43,492 nt of DNA from Phycisphaerales bacterium (GTDB lineage: Bacteria > Planctomycetota > Phycisphaerae > Phycisphaerales > UBA1924). A model generated the notes under the pieces. The model searched no databases, had not been told where the DNA came from, and was given only the letters and a program-made list of their open reading frames with translations. Location: positions 1-43,492 of the forward strand of contig JALHNL010000018.1 in NCBI GenBank assembly GCA_022843545.1. Direction: 5' to 3'. The translations under genes and the position numbers were made by a program. Each line of letters begins with the position of its first letter. The stretch's first letter is position 1. This document shows positions 14,452 through 22,800 of this stretch, piece by piece.

Positions 14452-14940
14452 ATGACGCGTACGCCTGCTGTTCAGTATGTCGGTCACCGGGTCGCTTGCG
14501 CCGCACTGATCCTGGGGGCGATGGGCCTCGGCGGGTGCGAGACCACCACCTCGGACAACGACATCGTCCCCGTGACGCTTGCCGAAATCCGCCAGTATCA
14601 GGCGGATCCGAAGGGCAAGCCCTTTGTGATGCTCGACCCGAGGTCGGAGCGGGCCTTCGCGGAGGAGCGGATCGCCGGGGCGCGCCACGCCAAGTTGGAG
14701 CGCTTCAGCGGGAAGAAGGGCGACATCGACCCCGCGATCGCGGCATTCCCGATCATCATCGTGTACGGGGACGATCCGTCGTCGGTGGCTGCGCGGTCGC
14801 TGAGCAAGAAGATGCTCGGGTCGGGGTACGAGGGTGTGGTGATGTACATGGGCGGGCTGGGCGAGTGGCGCCGGGCCGACCTGCCGCGCGAGGGCACGAA
14901 GGTGGGGGCGACGCCGGCGGGCGACGCTCCCAAGCCGTAA
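14452..14940 (+). CDS. Rhodanese-like lipoprotein lacking the catalytic cysteine
   Basis: This 162-residue protein has a lipoprotein signal with lipobox LGGC, giving lipid-modified Cys29. A rhodanese-like fold follows (about 40-150): VMLDPRSERAFAEERIAGARHAKL is the typical first half, and YEGVVMYMGGLGEWRRADLP the end. The active-site loop that normally reads CxxGxR is YGDDPSSVA, with no cysteine, so sulfur transfer is unlikely. It probably serves as a binding or regulatory domain in the envelope. The next gene starts 3 nt after its stop, so they are cotranscribed. A link to the divergent redox pair is possible. Confidence 0.8.
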   Translation: MTRTPAVQYVGHRVACAALILGAMGLGGCETTTSDNDIVPVTLAEIRQYQADPKGKPFVMLDPRSERAFAEERIAGARHAKLERFSGKKGDIDPAIAAFPIIIVYGDDPSSVAARSLSKKMLGSGYEGVVMYMGGLGEWRRADLPREGTKVGATPAGDAPKP

Positions 14941-14943
14941 ATC

Positions 14944-15873
14944 GTGGTCGGCGCGATCCTGTACCTGGGCTTGGGCTTGGTGATCGCGTGGGGCGCGATG
15001 ACGCTGTACACCGCGCGGACGCTGACGAGGCCGCCGCGGCGCACGGCGGGCTGGGCGGTGGCGCGGGGTCGGGCGAGCACGCCTGAGGAGTTGTCGGGCG
15101 AGTACGGGCCGCCGCGCGGGTTTGAAGAGTGGATGGTGAAGACCACGCGGGGCGAGTTGCCCGTGTGGGACATCCGCGGTGACGACCCGGGCGGGGCGGT
15201 GACGATCATCACGCACGGGTGGGGCGAGTCGCGCGTGGTGACGCTGATGCGCGTGAACGAACTGGCGAAGAGGTCACGCCGGGTGATCGTGTGGGACCTC
15301 CCGGGTCACGGCGATGCGCCGGGGGTGTGCACGCTGGGCGTGCATGAGCCAGCGTGCCTGATCGCGCTGGTGGAGCGGGTGCGCGAGCAAGGCGCGGGGC
15401 TGGTGCTCTTTGGCTCGTCGCTGGGCGCGGGGGTGTGCATCGCGGCGTGCGCGGCTGGCCTGCCGGGAGGCGGGGGTGGGGTGGGGGGGGTGAGGCTGGT
15501 GCTGGAGGCGCCATACCGCGTGCCGCCCACGCCGGCGCGGAACGTGCTGAGGTCGCGGGCGCTGCCCTGGCGGCTGAACCTGATCCCCGCGCTGTGGCTG
15601 GCCGGGCTGAGGATCGGGGCGCCCACGGGGTGGCTGCGGGCGGGGGGGCCCTTTGACCGCTCGGCGCTGGGCGCCCGGGTGAGGGGAGTGCCGATGACGA
15701 TCATCGTGGGTGATCGCGATGAGACCTGCCCGCCTGAGGAGGCGGAGGCGATCGCGGGGGCCTGCGGCGCGCGGCTGGAGGTGATCCGCGGGGCGGGGCA
15801 CCTTGATCTGTGGACGGAGCATCTGGGGAAGATGCGCGAGGTGATCAACGCGGCGTTGGGTGGCGGGCGATAA
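14944..15873 (+). CDS. Membrane-anchored alpha/beta hydrolase
   Basis: This 309-residue protein has a GTG start 3 nt after the preceding stop. An N-terminal membrane helix (VGAILYLGLGLVIAWGAMTLY) anchors a serine hydrolase. THGWGESR forms the oxyanion region, the nucleophile is the second Ser of GSSLGAG (near 160), the acid is in VGDRDETCPPEEA and the base His is in GAGHLDLW. This is the complete triad order of the family. The substrate is not predictable; lysophospholipid or ester hydrolysis is possible. There is a Gly-rich loop after the nucleophile helix. It is cotranscribed with the lipoprotein gene and followed 6 nt later by the oxidoreductase gene. Confidence 0.8.
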   Translation: MVGAILYLGLGLVIAWGAMTLYTARTLTRPPRRTAGWAVARGRASTPEELSGEYGPPRGFEEWMVKTTRGELPVWDIRGDDPGGAVTIITHGWGESRVVTLMRVNELAKRSRRVIVWDLPGHGDAPGVCTLGVHEPACLIALVERVREQGAGLVLFGSSLGAGVCIAACAAGLPGGGGGVGGVRLVLEAPYRVPPTPARNVLRSRALPWRLNLIPALWLAGLRIGAPTGWLRAGGPFDRSALGARVRGVPMTIIVGDRDETCPPEEAEAIAGACGARLEVIRGAGHLDLWTEHLGKMREVINAALGGGR

Positions 15874-15879
15874 TCCCCC

Positions 15880-16926
15880 ATGCACGCCCTGGTCATCGAA
15901 CGCGCCGCTTCGCCCGTTGCCCCCAACATCCGCTACGCCACCGACTGGCCCGACCTGCCCGCGCCGGGGCCGGGGATGGTGAACGTGCGGACGCTCTGCT
16001 CCGCACTCAACCACCTGGACCTGTGGACCGCGCGCGGGCTGCCGGGGACGGGGTTCGGGTTCCCGTGCGTGGGTGGATCGGATGCCTGCGGCGTGATCGA
16101 GGCGGTGGGGGCGGGTGTGGACGCGTCATGGGTGGGCAGGCGGGTGATTCTGAACGCGGCGGTGGCGCAGCCTGACGCGGTGAGGCCCGGCGACCCGCCG
16201 ATGCTGATGACTCCCAACTACCGGCTGATCGGCGAGCACAGCCAGGGGACGCACGCGCAGATGTTCGCGGCCCCGGCGGCGAACGTGCAGGCGATCCCCG
16301 ATTCGATCGACCCGGCGGAGGCGGCGGCCTATGGGCTCACGTTCTTGACGGCGTACTCCATGGTCGTGACCAAGGCGGGCGTGAAGCCCGGACAGACGGT
16401 GCTGATCACAGGCATCGGCGGCGGCGTGGCGCTGGCGGCGCTGGCGCTGTGCAAGCACTTTGGCGCCAAGGTGTGCGTGACCAGCCGGAGCCAGGCGAAG
16501 ATCGACCGGGCGATGGGCCTGGGGGCGGACCACGGCGTGCTGGACACGGGGGCGGACTGGTCAGGGGCGGTGCGCGGGTGGACGGGCAAGCGGGGCGTGG
16601 ATGTGGCGGTGGACTCGTCGGGCAAGGCGACGCACCTGGCGTGCATCAAGAGCCTGGCGCGGGGCGGGGCCTATGTGACCCCCGGCTGCACCAGCGGGCC
16701 CGACGCGACGACAGACCTGGCGCGGATCTTCTGGAACCAGTTGCGGATCATGGGCAGCACGATGGGTGACAACCGCGAGTTTGCGGAGGTGGCGGCGCTC
16801 TTGCGGAAGGGGGCGGTGCGGGCGGCGGTGGACCGGGTGTACCCCGCGCGCGAGGGGGCGGCGGCCTATGCCCGGCTGGAGGCGGGCGAGCAGTTCGGCA
16901 AGGTGGTGATCGACTGGCGGAAATGA
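15880..16926 (+). CDS. Medium-chain dehydrogenase/reductase, quinone-reductase type
   Basis: This 348-residue protein has a GroES-like N-terminal domain (VRTLCSALNHLDLW, PCVGGSDACGVIEAVG) and a Rossmann domain with TGIGGGVALAALALCKHFGAKV (dinucleotide motif, near 175) and LGADHGVLD. The structural-zinc cysteines of alcohol dehydrogenases are absent; the corresponding region is PDAVRPGDPPMLMTPNYRLIGEH. The catalytic zinc ligands are also not evident. It is therefore closer to zinc-independent quinone or enoyl reductases, using NAD(P)H. It ends the three-gene run that begins with the rhodanese-like lipoprotein. Confidence 0.82.
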   Translation: MHALVIERAASPVAPNIRYATDWPDLPAPGPGMVNVRTLCSALNHLDLWTARGLPGTGFGFPCVGGSDACGVIEAVGAGVDASWVGRRVILNAAVAQPDAVRPGDPPMLMTPNYRLIGEHSQGTHAQMFAAPAANVQAIPDSIDPAEAAAYGLTFLTAYSMVVTKAGVKPGQTVLITGIGGGVALAALALCKHFGAKVCVTSRSQAKIDRAMGLGADHGVLDTGADWSGAVRGWTGKRGVDVAVDSSGKATHLACIKSLARGGAYVTPGCTSGPDATTDLARIFWNQLRIMGSTMGDNREFAEVAALLRKGAVRAAVDRVYPAREGAAAYARLEAGEQFGKVVIDWRK

Positions 16927-16968
16927 CGCCGGCCCGGGTGCGTCGTGGCGGGCGGGCGGAGGGGTACC

Positions 16969-19900
16969 ATGCCCGCTATGGGCTGGTTCAGCAAGAAGTC
17001 CGCGTCCAAGGCTCCTTCATCGGCGGTGACTTCATTCGGCGCGGCGCCGAGGGGCGAGGCCTCGGCCGAAGCGCGGGTCATGGAGATCGGGCGCGAGATG
17101 CTCGAGCGTGCCCGCGGTCACAAGGCCGGCATCTTTTCCAAGGCCTTTTACTCCGACGCGATGATGGACTGGTCCATGAAGGACCAGGCCTTCAAGGTGC
17201 AGCTCTTCCGCTTCGTCGACGCCTTCCCGGTCCTGCGCGACACCGACGACATCTATGACCACCTGCGGGACTACTTGTCTCAACCGGGGGTGCAGGTGCC
17301 GGGGGTGATCAGCGCGGCGATCAAGGCGGGGTCGATCGCCAAGGGGCTGGCGGTCTCGCAGATCAGCAAGCAGATCCAGGGGATGGCGGGGAAGTTCATC
17401 GCGGGGACCGACGCGGCGAGCGCGCTGCCCAACCTGCGGAAATTGTGGGACGACGGGATCTCCTTCAGCGTGGACCTGCTGGGCGAGGCGTGCCTGAGCG
17501 ACGGCGAGGCGGACCACTACCAGGCCAAGTACCTCGACCTCATCAACAACCTGCCGGGGCAGGTGGCGGGGTGGCCGCGGAGCGAGCGGCTGCAGACGGA
17601 CCACCAGGGCGAGATCCCACGGGTGAACGTTTCGGTGAAGATCAGTTCGCTCAGCGCGCGGTGCGACCCGATCGATCGCGACGGGGCGATGCGGGATCTG
17701 ATGAAGCGGCTGGTGCCGATCTTGGAGGCGGCGAAGGCCAAGGGCGTGTTCGTGAACTTCGACATGGAGCAGTTCGCGCTCAAGGACTTCACGATCGACC
17801 TGTTCATGCGGTGCGTGGAGCGGGTGCCCGGGCTGGACGCGGGGATGGCGATGCAGGCGTACCTGCGCAGCGGCGAGGACGACGCGCGGCGCGTGTGCGA
17901 ATGGGCGAAGAAGACCGGGCGGGTGGTGACGGTGAGGCTGGTGAAGGGGGCGTACTGGGACTACGAAGTGATCAACGCGGAGCAGCGCGGGTGGCCCACG
18001 CCCGTGTGGCCAACCAAGCGCGAGACCGACGCGTGCTTTGAGCGGATGACGGACATCTTCCTGGATGCCGCGCCGGGGCTGGGCGGAGCGGCGGCCCGGG
18101 GCGCGGGCTCGTCATCCTCGGGCGTGAAGCTCGCGCTGGGTTCGCACAACGTGCGGTCCATCGCGTATGCGCTGGTGGGGCTGGAGCGGCGCGGATTGCC
18201 GCGCAGCGCGATCGAACTGCAGATGCTGCACGGAATGGCGGACCAACTGAAGCACGCGGGCGCGGAGATGGGCCTGCGCGTGCGCGAGTATGTGCCGGTG
18301 GGGCAGATGATCCCCGGGATGGCGTATCTCGTGCGGCGATTGCTCGAGAACACGAGCAATGAGAGTTGGCTCAAGGCGGGCTTCCTGGACAACGCCGACC
18401 CGGCGAAGCTGCTGGAGAGCCCGCACGGCCCGGCCGCCGGCCGCAATGGGACCGCAGCGCACGGCGGCGCGGGGGGCGACCACGGCATCGCGCTGGAGGG
18501 CGGCGGCAAGAGCCCGGGGCTGAACCCGGAGCGTCACCTGCTGACCCCAGCGGTGCCCGAACTGAAGCTGCGGCCGTTCTTCAACGAGCCCTTCCGTGAC
18601 TTCGGGCAGACGGATCAGCACGCGGCGTTCTCGGCGGCGGTGGCGAGGGCGGTGGTGCCTTCGGTGGCGAACGACACCACGCCCGCGCAGGCGGCGGAGA
18701 TGGTCAGGCGTGCCGACGCGGCCTTCGCGGTTTGGCGCAACTCGGACGCCCAGACCCGTTCGCAGGTGCTCCTGCAAGCGGCGGAGTCCATGCGCCTGCG
18801 GCGCGACGAACTCTCGGCGATCATGATCAAGGAGTCGGGCAAGACCTGGCGCGAGGCCGATGCGGACACGTGCGAGGCGATCGACTTCTGCGAGTATTAC
18901 GCGCGTTTGGCGTACCCGATGTTCTCGCGCGAGCGGATCGGGCGGTTCATCGGCGAGCTCGACGAGCAGTTCTACCAGCCGCGGGGCGTGGCGGTGGTGA
19001 TCAGCCCGTGGAACTTCCCGCTGGCGATCTGCTGCGGGATGACCGTGGCGGCGCTGATGACGGGCAACACGGTGATCGTGAAGCCCGCGGAGCAGACGCC
19101 GGGGATCGCGAAGGTGATGTGCGAGATCATCCAGCGGGCGATCGAGAGCGTGGTGCCCAAGGACTCTCCGGCGGGCGCTCATCGCGCGTCGCTGGTGCAG
19201 TTCTGCCCCGCCCCGGGCGAGACCACCGGCGCGGCGCTGGTGCGCGACCCGCGCGTCGCGGTCATCGCCTTCACCGGCTCTCGCGACGTGGGCTGCGACA
19301 TTCTGCACGCCGCGGCGCCCATGACCCCCTTCGGCGCCGACCGCGGCGCGTTCAACACCTGGGCGAGCGGCGAGCACGCGCAGGTGAAGAAGGTGGTGTG
19401 CGAGATGGGCGGTAAGAACGCGATCATCCTCGACACCTCCGCCGACCATGACGAGGCGGTGCTGGCTGTTCGGCATTCGGCGTTCGGGTTCCAGGGGCAG
19501 AAGTGTTCCGCGTGCTCACGGCTGATCGTGGTGGACCCGGCGGGCCCGGACGGACCGGCGATCACGCACTTCCGCGAGCGGCTGGTGGAGGCGACGCGGG
19601 CGCTGACCATCGGCGACCCCGCCCTGCCGGGGACCGACGTGGGCCCGGTGATCGACGCGGAGGCGAAGGCGAAGATCTCGGGGTTCATCGAGCGGGCGAA
19701 GGCGTCGGGCCTGTCGTGCGCGGGGCTGAGCGTGCCCGAGGGTCTGGAGGCGCGGACCGGTCGGCACTTCGTCGCGCCGCACATCTTCTGGACCGTGAGG
19801 CCCGATCACGAACTGGCGACGCAGGAGATCTTCGGCCCCGTTCTGGCGATCATGCACGCGGCGTCGTTTGACGAGGCGCTGAAGATCGCCAACGGGCTGC

Positions 19901-20154
19901 CGTACAAGCTCACCGGCGGCGTCTTCACGCGGCGGCCGGCGCACATCGAGAAGGCCAAGCGCGAGTACCGCGTGGGCAACCTGTACATCAACCGCGGCAT
20001 CACCGGCGCGCTGGTGGCCCGTCAGCCCTTCGGGGGCTTCGGCATGTCGGGCGTGGGGAGCAAGGCGGGCGGGCGCGACTATCTGCTGCAGTTCGTGGAG
20101 CCGCGGGCGATCTGCGAGAACACGATGCGGCGGGGGTTTGCGCCGGAGTTGTGA
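16969..20154 (+). CDS. putA: Bifunctional proline dehydrogenase / glutamate-semialdehyde dehydrogenase
   Basis: This 1061-residue PutA oxidises proline to glutamate in two channelled steps. The FAD-binding proline dehydrogenase barrel spans about 80-480 (VNVSVKISSLSA, FVNFDMEQFALKD, VRLVKGAYWDYE, YVPVGQMIPGMAYLVRRLLENTSNESW). After a Gly/Ala-rich linker, the aldehyde dehydrogenase domain spans about 530-1050 (VVISPWNFPLAICCGM, VIVKPAEQTP, Glu812 in VCEMGGKNA, Cys846 in GQKCSACSR, EIFGPVLAIMHA). There is no N-terminal ribbon-helix-helix domain, so it is not self-repressing as in E. coli. The ATG at 16969 has a GGAGGGG ribosome site. The ATG at 16978 would lie 7 nt after a TACCAT -10 (16965-16970) and could be a leaderless alternative. 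Confidence 0.95.
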   Translation: MPAMGWFSKKSASKAPSSAVTSFGAAPRGEASAEARVMEIGREMLERARGHKAGIFSKAFYSDAMMDWSMKDQAFKVQLFRFVDAFPVLRDTDDIYDHLRDYLSQPGVQVPGVISAAIKAGSIAKGLAVSQISKQIQGMAGKFIAGTDAASALPNLRKLWDDGISFSVDLLGEACLSDGEADHYQAKYLDLINNLPGQVAGWPRSERLQTDHQGEIPRVNVSVKISSLSARCDPIDRDGAMRDLMKRLVPILEAAKAKGVFVNFDMEQFALKDFTIDLFMRCVERVPGLDAGMAMQAYLRSGEDDARRVCEWAKKTGRVVTVRLVKGAYWDYEVINAEQRGWPTPVWPTKRETDACFERMTDIFLDAAPGLGGAAARGAGSSSSGVKLALGSHNVRSIAYALVGLERRGLPRSAIELQMLHGMADQLKHAGAEMGLRVREYVPVGQMIPGMAYLVRRLLENTSNESWLKAGFLDNADPAKLLESPHGPAAGRNGTAAHGGAGGDHGIALEGGGKSPGLNPERHLLTPAVPELKLRPFFNEPFRDFGQTDQHAAFSAAVARAVVPSVANDTTPAQAAEMVRRADAAFAVWRNSDAQTRSQVLLQAAESMRLRRDELSAIMIKESGKTWREADADTCEAIDFCEYYARLAYPMFSRERIGRFIGELDEQFYQPRGVAVVISPWNFPLAICCGMTVAALMTGNTVIVKPAEQTPGIAKVMCEIIQRAIESVVPKDSPAGAHRASLVQFCPAPGETTGAALVRDPRVAVIAFTGSRDVGCDILHAAAPMTPFGADRGAFNTWASGEHAQVKKVVCEMGGKNAIILDTSADHDEAVLAVRHSAFGFQGQKCSACSRLIVVDPAGPDGPAITHFRERLVEATRALTIGDPALPGTDVGPVIDAEAKAKISGFIERAKASGLSCAGLSVPEGLEARTGRHFVAPHIFWTVRPDHELATQEIFGPVLAIMHAASFDEALKIANGLPYKLTGGVFTRRPAHIEKAKREYRVGNLYINRGITGALVARQPFGGFGMSGVGSKAGGRDYLLQFVEPRAICENTMRRGFAPEL

Positions 20155-20172
20155 TGTGCGACTGAGCGGGTC

Positions 20173-20934
20173 ATGCCTGAGACCGCCCTCCACCTCGAAC
20201 TCAAGTCCCTCGCCCGGGGCTTTCTCTACGCGAGCGGCTACGCCGCGCACGCCGCGGAGGTCGCCTGCTCCATCCAGCGTTATCGCGTGGACGCCGCGGG
20301 TTGGAGCGACCGGGAGTTTGGCGGGGGGATGGGGGCGGGGGCTGGGGTGAGAGACGGCGCGGCGCGGCCCGAGCGGTGCCCGGCTCACACCGCGATCATC
20401 GAGTGCAAGGCGTCACGGGCGGACTTCCTGCGCGACGATGCAGAGCTGCCGCGGCTGCTGGGCGTGCGCGACCAGTTGCGTGCGCGACTGGCGGAGGTGC
20501 GTGAGGAGGTCGTTCACACCGGCGAGCCAGAGCTTCGCCGGGCCGGGACGTTTCTGTTCGGCGATCTGGACCCGTGGGACTACGACGCGTCGCGGAGCGT
20601 GGCGCACAGGCTGGTGGTGCGCGAACTTCGGCGGCTGGACCGGCTGATCCACCACCACACCAAGTTCTTCATGCTGGCGCACTACCGGCTGGCGGACAGG
20701 CTGTGGGTGCTCGCGCCGCGGGGGATGATCGAGCCCCGCGAGTGCCCGGCGGGGTGGGGGCTGCTGGAGCGGCTGGATTCGGGCGAGGTGCGCGAGACCG
20801 TTGCGCCCGCGTGCGGGGCGTCGCACGACCGGCATCGGGCGCGGATGCTGCGGAACATCGCGGTGAGGCTGAGCGCAGGGGCCGGCCCGGACGGGTCGGC
20901 CGCACGCGCGGGGGCGGGCCCGGGTACGCTGTAG
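20173..20934 (+). CDS. PD-(D/E)XK nuclease-fold protein, MmcB-like
   Basis: This 253-residue soluble protein shows a restriction-endonuclease-like core: acidic residues in an N-terminal helix (HLELKSLARGFL), Asp40 in YRVDAAG, and Glu77-x-Lys79 in AIIECKASRADFLRDD. This D...ExK spacing, the following S-R-x-DF-x-D and the late RLWVLAPRGMIEP strand resemble the MmcB family of DNA-repair-associated proteins. A helical insertion (about 105-165, Arg-rich, with HHHTKFF) and a Gly/Ala tail are extra. It probably binds or cleaves nucleic acid, though neighbours give no pathway. It starts 18 nt after putA and is probably cotranscribed. Confidence 0.6.
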   Translation: MPETALHLELKSLARGFLYASGYAAHAAEVACSIQRYRVDAAGWSDREFGGGMGAGAGVRDGAARPERCPAHTAIIECKASRADFLRDDAELPRLLGVRDQLRARLAEVREEVVHTGEPELRRAGTFLFGDLDPWDYDASRSVAHRLVVRELRRLDRLIHHHTKFFMLAHYRLADRLWVLAPRGMIEPRECPAGWGLLERLDSGEVRETVAPACGASHDRHRARMLRNIAVRLSAGAGPDGSAARAGAGPGTL

Positions 20935-20948
20935 CACCGGGAGGTCTC

Positions 20949-22061
20949 ATGGTGACTCGACGGATTCGTGCGACGGCTGGGTTCGGGATGGCCGCGGCGC
21001 TGGGCGTGGGCGTGCTGACGTGTACGGCGCAGGCCTGGGACGCGCCGGGGCACCGGGTGATCACGTGGCTGGCGCTGGACAACCTGCCCAAGGACGCGCC
21101 GGGGTTCTTGCGCGAGCCGGGAGCCAGGCACGCGGTGGGCTGGCAGGCGGCGGAGCCGGACCGCTGGCGCGGCGTGCGGCACTCGTGCCTGGTCCACGAA
21201 AACGCGCCGGATCACTATCTGGACGCGGAGGACCTCGCGGCGTTCGGTCTGACGCTCAGCACCATCGACCCGCTGCGCTACCGCTTCGTGCGCGACATGG
21301 CCGTGGCGCGTCACGAGCATCCGACCGGGCCCGACGAGAAGGCCCAGGCGTACGACGCGTCCAAGGACCCCACGGGCACCAAGGAGTGGCCGGGGTTCGT
21401 GCTGCACGCGAGCCTGGAGGCGTGGGGCAAACTGGTGGCCGCGATGCGCACGTACCGCGTTCTCGAGAAGTTGAACGACCCCGAGCGCGCCCCGCAGATG
21501 GAGATGACCAAGGCCAACATCATGGTCCAGATGGGCATTCTCTCGCACTGGATCGGCGACATGGCCCAGCCCCTGCACACCACCAAGCACTTCAACGGCT
21601 GGGTGGGCGACAACCCGCACGGGTACACGACCGACAGGAAGTTCCACGGCTACATCGACGGCGGCGTGCTGGCCCACCACGGGCTCACCTACGCCGCGCT
21701 CAAGCCCGGGCAGAAGTACGAGCGTTCGGCGAGCGCGTCGGACCCGTGGGGCGACGTGGTGGCGCACTTTGAACGGTCGTTCAAGGAGGTTGAGCCGCTG
21801 TACCAGCTCGAGAAGTCGGGCGATCTCAAGGCGGACGCGGGCAAGGCGTTCATCAGCGAGCGGCTTCACGACGGGGCGGCGATGCTGTCGGCGATGTACA
21901 ACGCGGCGTGGGCCGCCAGCGCGATCACCGACCAGGACGTGGCGGACTTTGTGAGGTACGACGGGTTTGTGGCGGACGAAACCCCGCCCGACGCGCGGGC
22001 ATCCAAGGCCGCCGCGCCCGCCGCGGACACACCCGCCCCCACCCAGCCCAAGGACCGCTGA
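20949..22061 (+). CDS. Exported P1-nuclease / phospholipase C superfamily zinc enzyme
   Basis: This 370-residue protein starts at the ATG at 20949, preceded by GGGAGG. The signal peptide ends TAQA before Trp30. In P1/S1 nucleases and PC-PLC the mature N-terminal Trp is itself a zinc ligand, so cleavage here would place it correctly. Further ligand candidates are His35 (WDAPGHRVITWLAL), HYLDAED near 98, HWIGDMAQPLH near 200 (H-x3-D and a following His) and HGYIDGGVLAHH near 235. The C-terminal tail is Ala/Pro-rich. It may degrade extracellular nucleic acid or phospholipid, releasing phosphate, though a phosphate link is speculative. A TACGCT -10-like element sits at 20925. Confidence 0.75.
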   Translation: MVTRRIRATAGFGMAAALGVGVLTCTAQAWDAPGHRVITWLALDNLPKDAPGFLREPGARHAVGWQAAEPDRWRGVRHSCLVHENAPDHYLDAEDLAAFGLTLSTIDPLRYRFVRDMAVARHEHPTGPDEKAQAYDASKDPTGTKEWPGFVLHASLEAWGKLVAAMRTYRVLEKLNDPERAPQMEMTKANIMVQMGILSHWIGDMAQPLHTTKHFNGWVGDNPHGYTTDRKFHGYIDGGVLAHHGLTYAALKPGQKYERSASASDPWGDVVAHFERSFKEVEPLYQLEKSGDLKADAGKAFISERLHDGAAMLSAMYNAAWAASAITDQDVADFVRYDGFVADETPPDARASKAAAPAADTPAPTQPKDR

Positions 22062-22063
22062 AC

Positions 22064-22780
22064 ATGGCGAGCATTCTGGTGATCGGCCCGCACCCCGACG
22101 ATCAGGAACTGGGCGTGGGGGGCTCCATGGCCCTGTGGTCGCGCCAGGGCCACCGCGTGACGATCCTGGACCTGACCAACGGCGAGCCCACGCCCTTCGG
22201 CGATCCCGAGACGCGGGCGAAGGAGGCCGAGGCGGCGCGGCTGGCGCTGTGCCCGGGCCCGGGCGAGGGCGCGCCGATCGAGCGCATCCGCCTGACGATG
22301 AAGAACCGGGAGGTGACGCACTCGATCGAGTCGCGCCACGCAGTGGCGGGCGTGATGCGGGCCGTGCAGGCCGACATCGTGCTGTGCCCGTTTGACCAGG
22401 ACGCCCACCCGGACCACATCGCGTGCACGCGGATCGTGGAAGACGCGCGCTTTGACGCGAAGCTCACCAAGATCGAGATGCCCGGCTCGCGCGGGCAGCC
22501 GCCGGTGTATCCGCGGTGGCTGTGGTACTATTACGCCAGCCACCTGCGGGCGGTGCCCCAGCCGGGGTTCGTGATCGATGTGTCGCCCACCATGGACCGC
22601 AAGATCGCCGCGGTGGAGTGCTACGCGTCGCAGTTCGCCCGCAACCCCCGCAACCGCGGGATCGCGGAGTACGTCCGCACCGAGGCGGCGTACTTCGGGT
22701 CCAAGATCGGCGCCGCCTTCGGCGAGCCGTTGTTCTCCAAGGAGCCGCTTAGGCTGAAGGACCTGTCGTCGATCTTCTGA
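22064..22780 (+). CDS. PIG-L (LmbE) family deacetylase, BshB1-like
   Basis: This 238-residue zinc N-deacetylase has GPHPDDQELGVGG (His and two Asp of the zinc/base motif, near 9-20), LDLTNGEPTPFGDPETRAKEA and CPFDQDAHPDHIA with the second HPDH zinc site near 112. NGEPTPFGD and the size match BshB1, which deacetylates GlcNAc-malate in bacillithiol synthesis; other LmbE enzymes act on different GlcNAc conjugates. bshA and bshC are not in the window. The ATG is 2 nt after the stop of the exported zinc enzyme, so the genes are likely translationally linked. Confidence 0.85.
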   Translation: MASILVIGPHPDDQELGVGGSMALWSRQGHRVTILDLTNGEPTPFGDPETRAKEAEAARLALCPGPGEGAPIERIRLTMKNREVTHSIESRHAVAGVMRAVQADIVLCPFDQDAHPDHIACTRIVEDARFDAKLTKIEMPGSRGQPPVYPRWLWYYYASHLRAVPQPGFVIDVSPTMDRKIAAVECYASQFARNPRNRGIAEYVRTEAAYFGSKIGAAFGEPLFSKEPLRLKDLSSIF

Positions 22781-22800
22781 TTCCGCACCAAGGAAAAGCC

